Program-made: the position numbers and the translations under genes
In this document: positions 4,966 to 6,366 of the stretch, piece by piece
How positions within the stretch are numbered: position 1 is the stretch's first letter
Layout: every line of letters starts with the position of its first letter
Assembly: GCA_003168295.1 (NCBI GenBank)
Contig: PMST01000262.1
Location: 1-6,366 of the forward strand
Source: Actinomycetota bacterium
GTDB lineage: Bacteria > Actinomycetota > Actinomycetes > Streptosporangiales > Streptosporangiaceae
Reading direction: 5' to 3'
DNA length: 6,366 nt
Notes under the pieces: generated by a model
Database searches by the model: none
Seen by the model: the letters and a program-made list of their open reading frames with translations, nothing else
Told to the model about the DNA's origin: nothing

Positions 4966-6135
4966 GTGCGCGCCAGCGGATCCCCCGCCACCAGGCGGGC
5001 TCGCGGGGCCCGGCTCCGGGCCGCGCAGCAGCCCACCCGGCTGCCGCCGGGCATCGCCTCGGTCCTGTCCGTGCTTTCCTCTTCCGCCGTGGTCGTCGAC
5101 GGCAGCGGCCGGGTGCTGCGGGCGAGCGCGGCGGCCCGCGCGTTCGGACTGGTCAAGGGCGATCGCCTGATGGTCAGCGAACTGGCCGCGCTGGCCCGCC
5201 AGGTGCGCAGGGACGGGGAGATCCGGGAGGGCGAGTTCGAGGTCCCGGTGCCGCGGTTCGGCGGCCGGACGACGAGCTTCGGGGTCCGGGTGGCGCCGCT
5301 CGGCGGTACCGTCGGCGGCGGCCTGGTGCTGGTGCTGGCCGAGGACCAGACCGAGAGCCGCCGGGTGGAAGAGGTGCGGCGGGACTTCGTGGCCAACACC
5401 AGCCACGAGCTCAAGACCCCGGTGGGTGCGCTGGCGCTGCTGGCCGAGACGATCGAGGACGCGGCCGACGACGCCGAGGCGGTGCGCCGGTTCGCAGGCA
5501 AGATGCGGCAGGAAGCCCAGCGGCTGACCAACCTGGTCCAGGACCTGATCACGCTGTCGCGGATTCAGGCCGCCGAGCCCGTCCCCGACCCGCGGTGCGT
5601 CGACCTGGACGCGGTGGTCGCCGAGGCGGTGGACCGCTGCCGGATGAAGGCCAACGCCCGCGGCATCGCGCTGACCTCGGTCGGTACCCACGGCCTGTCC
5701 CTGCTGGGCGACGAGGATCTGCTCGTCACCGCGCTGCGCAACCTGCTTGAGAACGCGGTGGCCTACAGCCCCGAACAGACCCGGGTGGTCATCACGGTCA
5801 AGCGGGCCAGCGACGGCCACGCCGAAGTGAGCGTGACCGATCAGGGCATCGGCATCCCCGATCGCGATCTCGAGCGGATCTTCGAACGCTTCTACCGGGT
5901 CGATCCGGCGCGATCGCGCGCGACCGGCGGCACCGGCCTCGGGCTGGCCATCGTCAAGCACGTGATGGCAGCGCACAATGGCAAGGTCACGGTCCGCAGC
6001 GCCGAAGGGGCCGGATCGACGTTTACCCTGTTCCTCCCGCTGCGGAGCGAGCAGCCCGGCACTGGCGCCGTCTTAATCCCCCCCGAGACCGCAGAATCCA
6101 ACAGCACCGGTAACGCCCAGGAGGCACCCAAGTGA
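4966..6135 (+). CDS. senX3: SenX3-type sensor histidine kinase without visible membrane segments
   Basis: This sensor kinase should autophosphorylate and pass phosphate to RegX3 in response to phosphate supply. From GTG 4966 it is 389 residues. A PAS-like sensor region runs from about residue 27 to 125 (LPPGIASVLSVLSSSAVVVD onward). The H-box is DFVANTSHELKTPVGA with His147. The N-box NLLENAVAYSP begins at Asn259. The ATP lid motifs are DQGIGI (292-297) and GTGLGL (322-327), and a roughly 30-residue tail follows the fold. I chose GTG 4966 because GAGG (4955-4958) precedes it by seven bases. The upstream extension to TTG 4879 lacks a ribosome site and carries AGA, ATA and other rare codons. 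With either start the N-terminus is Arg/Ala-rich and lacks the two-helix membrane anchor usual for SenX3. A TTA codon lies at 6073-6075. The stop overlaps the regX3 GTG, and the gene is upstream of regX3 as expected. Confidence 0.88.
   Translation: MRASGSPATRRARGARLRAAQQPTRLPPGIASVLSVLSSSAVVVDGSGRVLRASAAARAFGLVKGDRLMVSELAALARQVRRDGEIREGEFEVPVPRFGGRTTSFGVRVAPLGGTVGGGLVLVLAEDQTESRRVEEVRRDFVANTSHELKTPVGALALLAETIEDAADDAEAVRRFAGKMRQEAQRLTNLVQDLITLSRIQAAEPVPDPRCVDLDAVVAEAVDRCRMKANARGIALTSVGTHGLSLLGDEDLLVTALRNLLENAVAYSPEQTRVVITVKRASDGHAEVSVTDQGIGIPDRDLERIFERFYRVDPARSRATGGTGLGLAIVKHVMAAHNGKVTVRSAEGAGSTFTLFLPLRSEQPGTGAVLIPPETAESNSTGNAQEAPK
6119..6124 (+). promoter_or_regulatory. strong ribosome binding site of regX3
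   Basis: AGGAGG, a perfect Shine-Dalgarno core, lies seven bases before the GTG at 6132. It fixes the regX3 start inside the end of senX3 and is much stronger than the site before senX3, which suggests the regulator is translated in excess over the kinase. Confidence 0.85.
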
Positions 6136-6366
6136 CACGCGTGCTGGTCGTCGAGGACGAAGACTCGTTCAGCGACGCCATCTCATACCTGCTGCGCAAG
6201 GAGGGGTTCGAGGTCGCCGTCTGCGCGACCGGCCCGGACGCGCTCGACACGTTCGACCGGACCGGCGCCGACCTGATCCTGCTCGACCTGATGCTGCCGG
6301 GCCTGCCGGGCAGCGAGGTGTGCCGGTCGCTGCGGGAGAAGTCGAACGTCCCGGTGATCATGCTGA
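6132..6366 (+). CDS. regX3: RegX3-type OmpR/PhoB response regulator (5' part)
   Basis: This is the first 78 residues of a response regulator; the gene runs off the window. The receiver domain is clear: TRVLVVEDEDS gives the acidic pair Glu8/Asp9, LILLDLMLPG gives phospho-acceptor Asp52, and NVPVIML leads toward the expected switch Thr/Ser beyond the edge. The C-terminal winged-helix DNA-binding domain is not visible, so the OmpR/PhoB class is inferred from the SenX3 partner and the receiver sequence. The GTG (6132-6134) overlaps the senX3 TGA (6133-6135), so the two are translationally coupled. It probably controls the phosphate-starvation regulon and its own operon. Confidence 0.93.
   Translation, partial: MTRVLVVEDEDSFSDAISYLLRKEGFEVAVCATGPDALDTFDRTGADLILLDLMLPGLPGSEVCRSLREKSNVPVIML

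Noticed and set aside
4945..5976. 343-codon open frame antisense to senX3
   Set aside because: Composition is Arg/Gln/His/Pro-rich and unlike any family I know; senX3 on the other strand carries all kinase motifs.

Overview
The window is about 70% GC by eye, with dense coding, GTG/TTG starts and long shadow ORFs. It encodes mycothiol glycosyltransferase MshA, a YbjN protein, phosphoglycerate mutase and a SenX3-RegX3 pair. That combination points to a mycothiol-producing actinomycete (Actinomycetota). The mshA / ybjN / gpmA / senX3-regX3 neighbourhood resembles the mycobacterial arrangement. I cannot fix the genus or family, and I see no transposase, phage gene, CRISPR array, rRNA or tRNA.

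Layout, left to right. (1) At 1-65 is a possible C-terminal tail of an upstream gene, then a small three-helix membrane protein of the DUF2516 family (79-420, +). (2) A minus-strand run reads right to left: mshA (2568-3929), a YbjN-domain gene (about 1899-2426), a BlaI/MecI-type repressor (1432-1809) and an M56 membrane metallopeptidase (489-1445). The repressor and peptidase genes overlap by 14 bp. DUF2516 and the M56 gene converge across 68 bp. (3) Divergent from mshA across only 35 bp is gpmA (3965-4708, +). It is followed by a structured, regulatory-looking leader and senX3 (4966-6135, +). The start of regX3 (6132 onward, +) overlaps the senX3 stop and runs off the window.

How the genes fit together. 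MshA makes the first committed mycothiol intermediate. BlaI and the M56 peptidase look like a repressor/antirepressor-protease module, and a good leaderless promoter lies just before blaI. GpmA is a glycolytic enzyme. SenX3-RegX3 is the phosphate-starvation two-component system, and its upstream region has GTTCAC-like 11-bp units overlapping a plausible promoter, which would fit autoregulation.

Most unusual points. The YbjN gene has no ATG/GTG/TTG start where its conserved N-terminus begins, and a perfect 25-bp direct repeat plus a palindromic element sits exactly there. The SenX3 homologue appears to lack the usual N-terminal membrane hairpin. Several short duplications sit at gene ends (the M56 stop, the gpmA stop, the ybjN start). 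Ser-alternating repeat tracts occur in both MshA and the YbjN protein. I did not find a clearly new multi-gene system; the novelty candidates are local.
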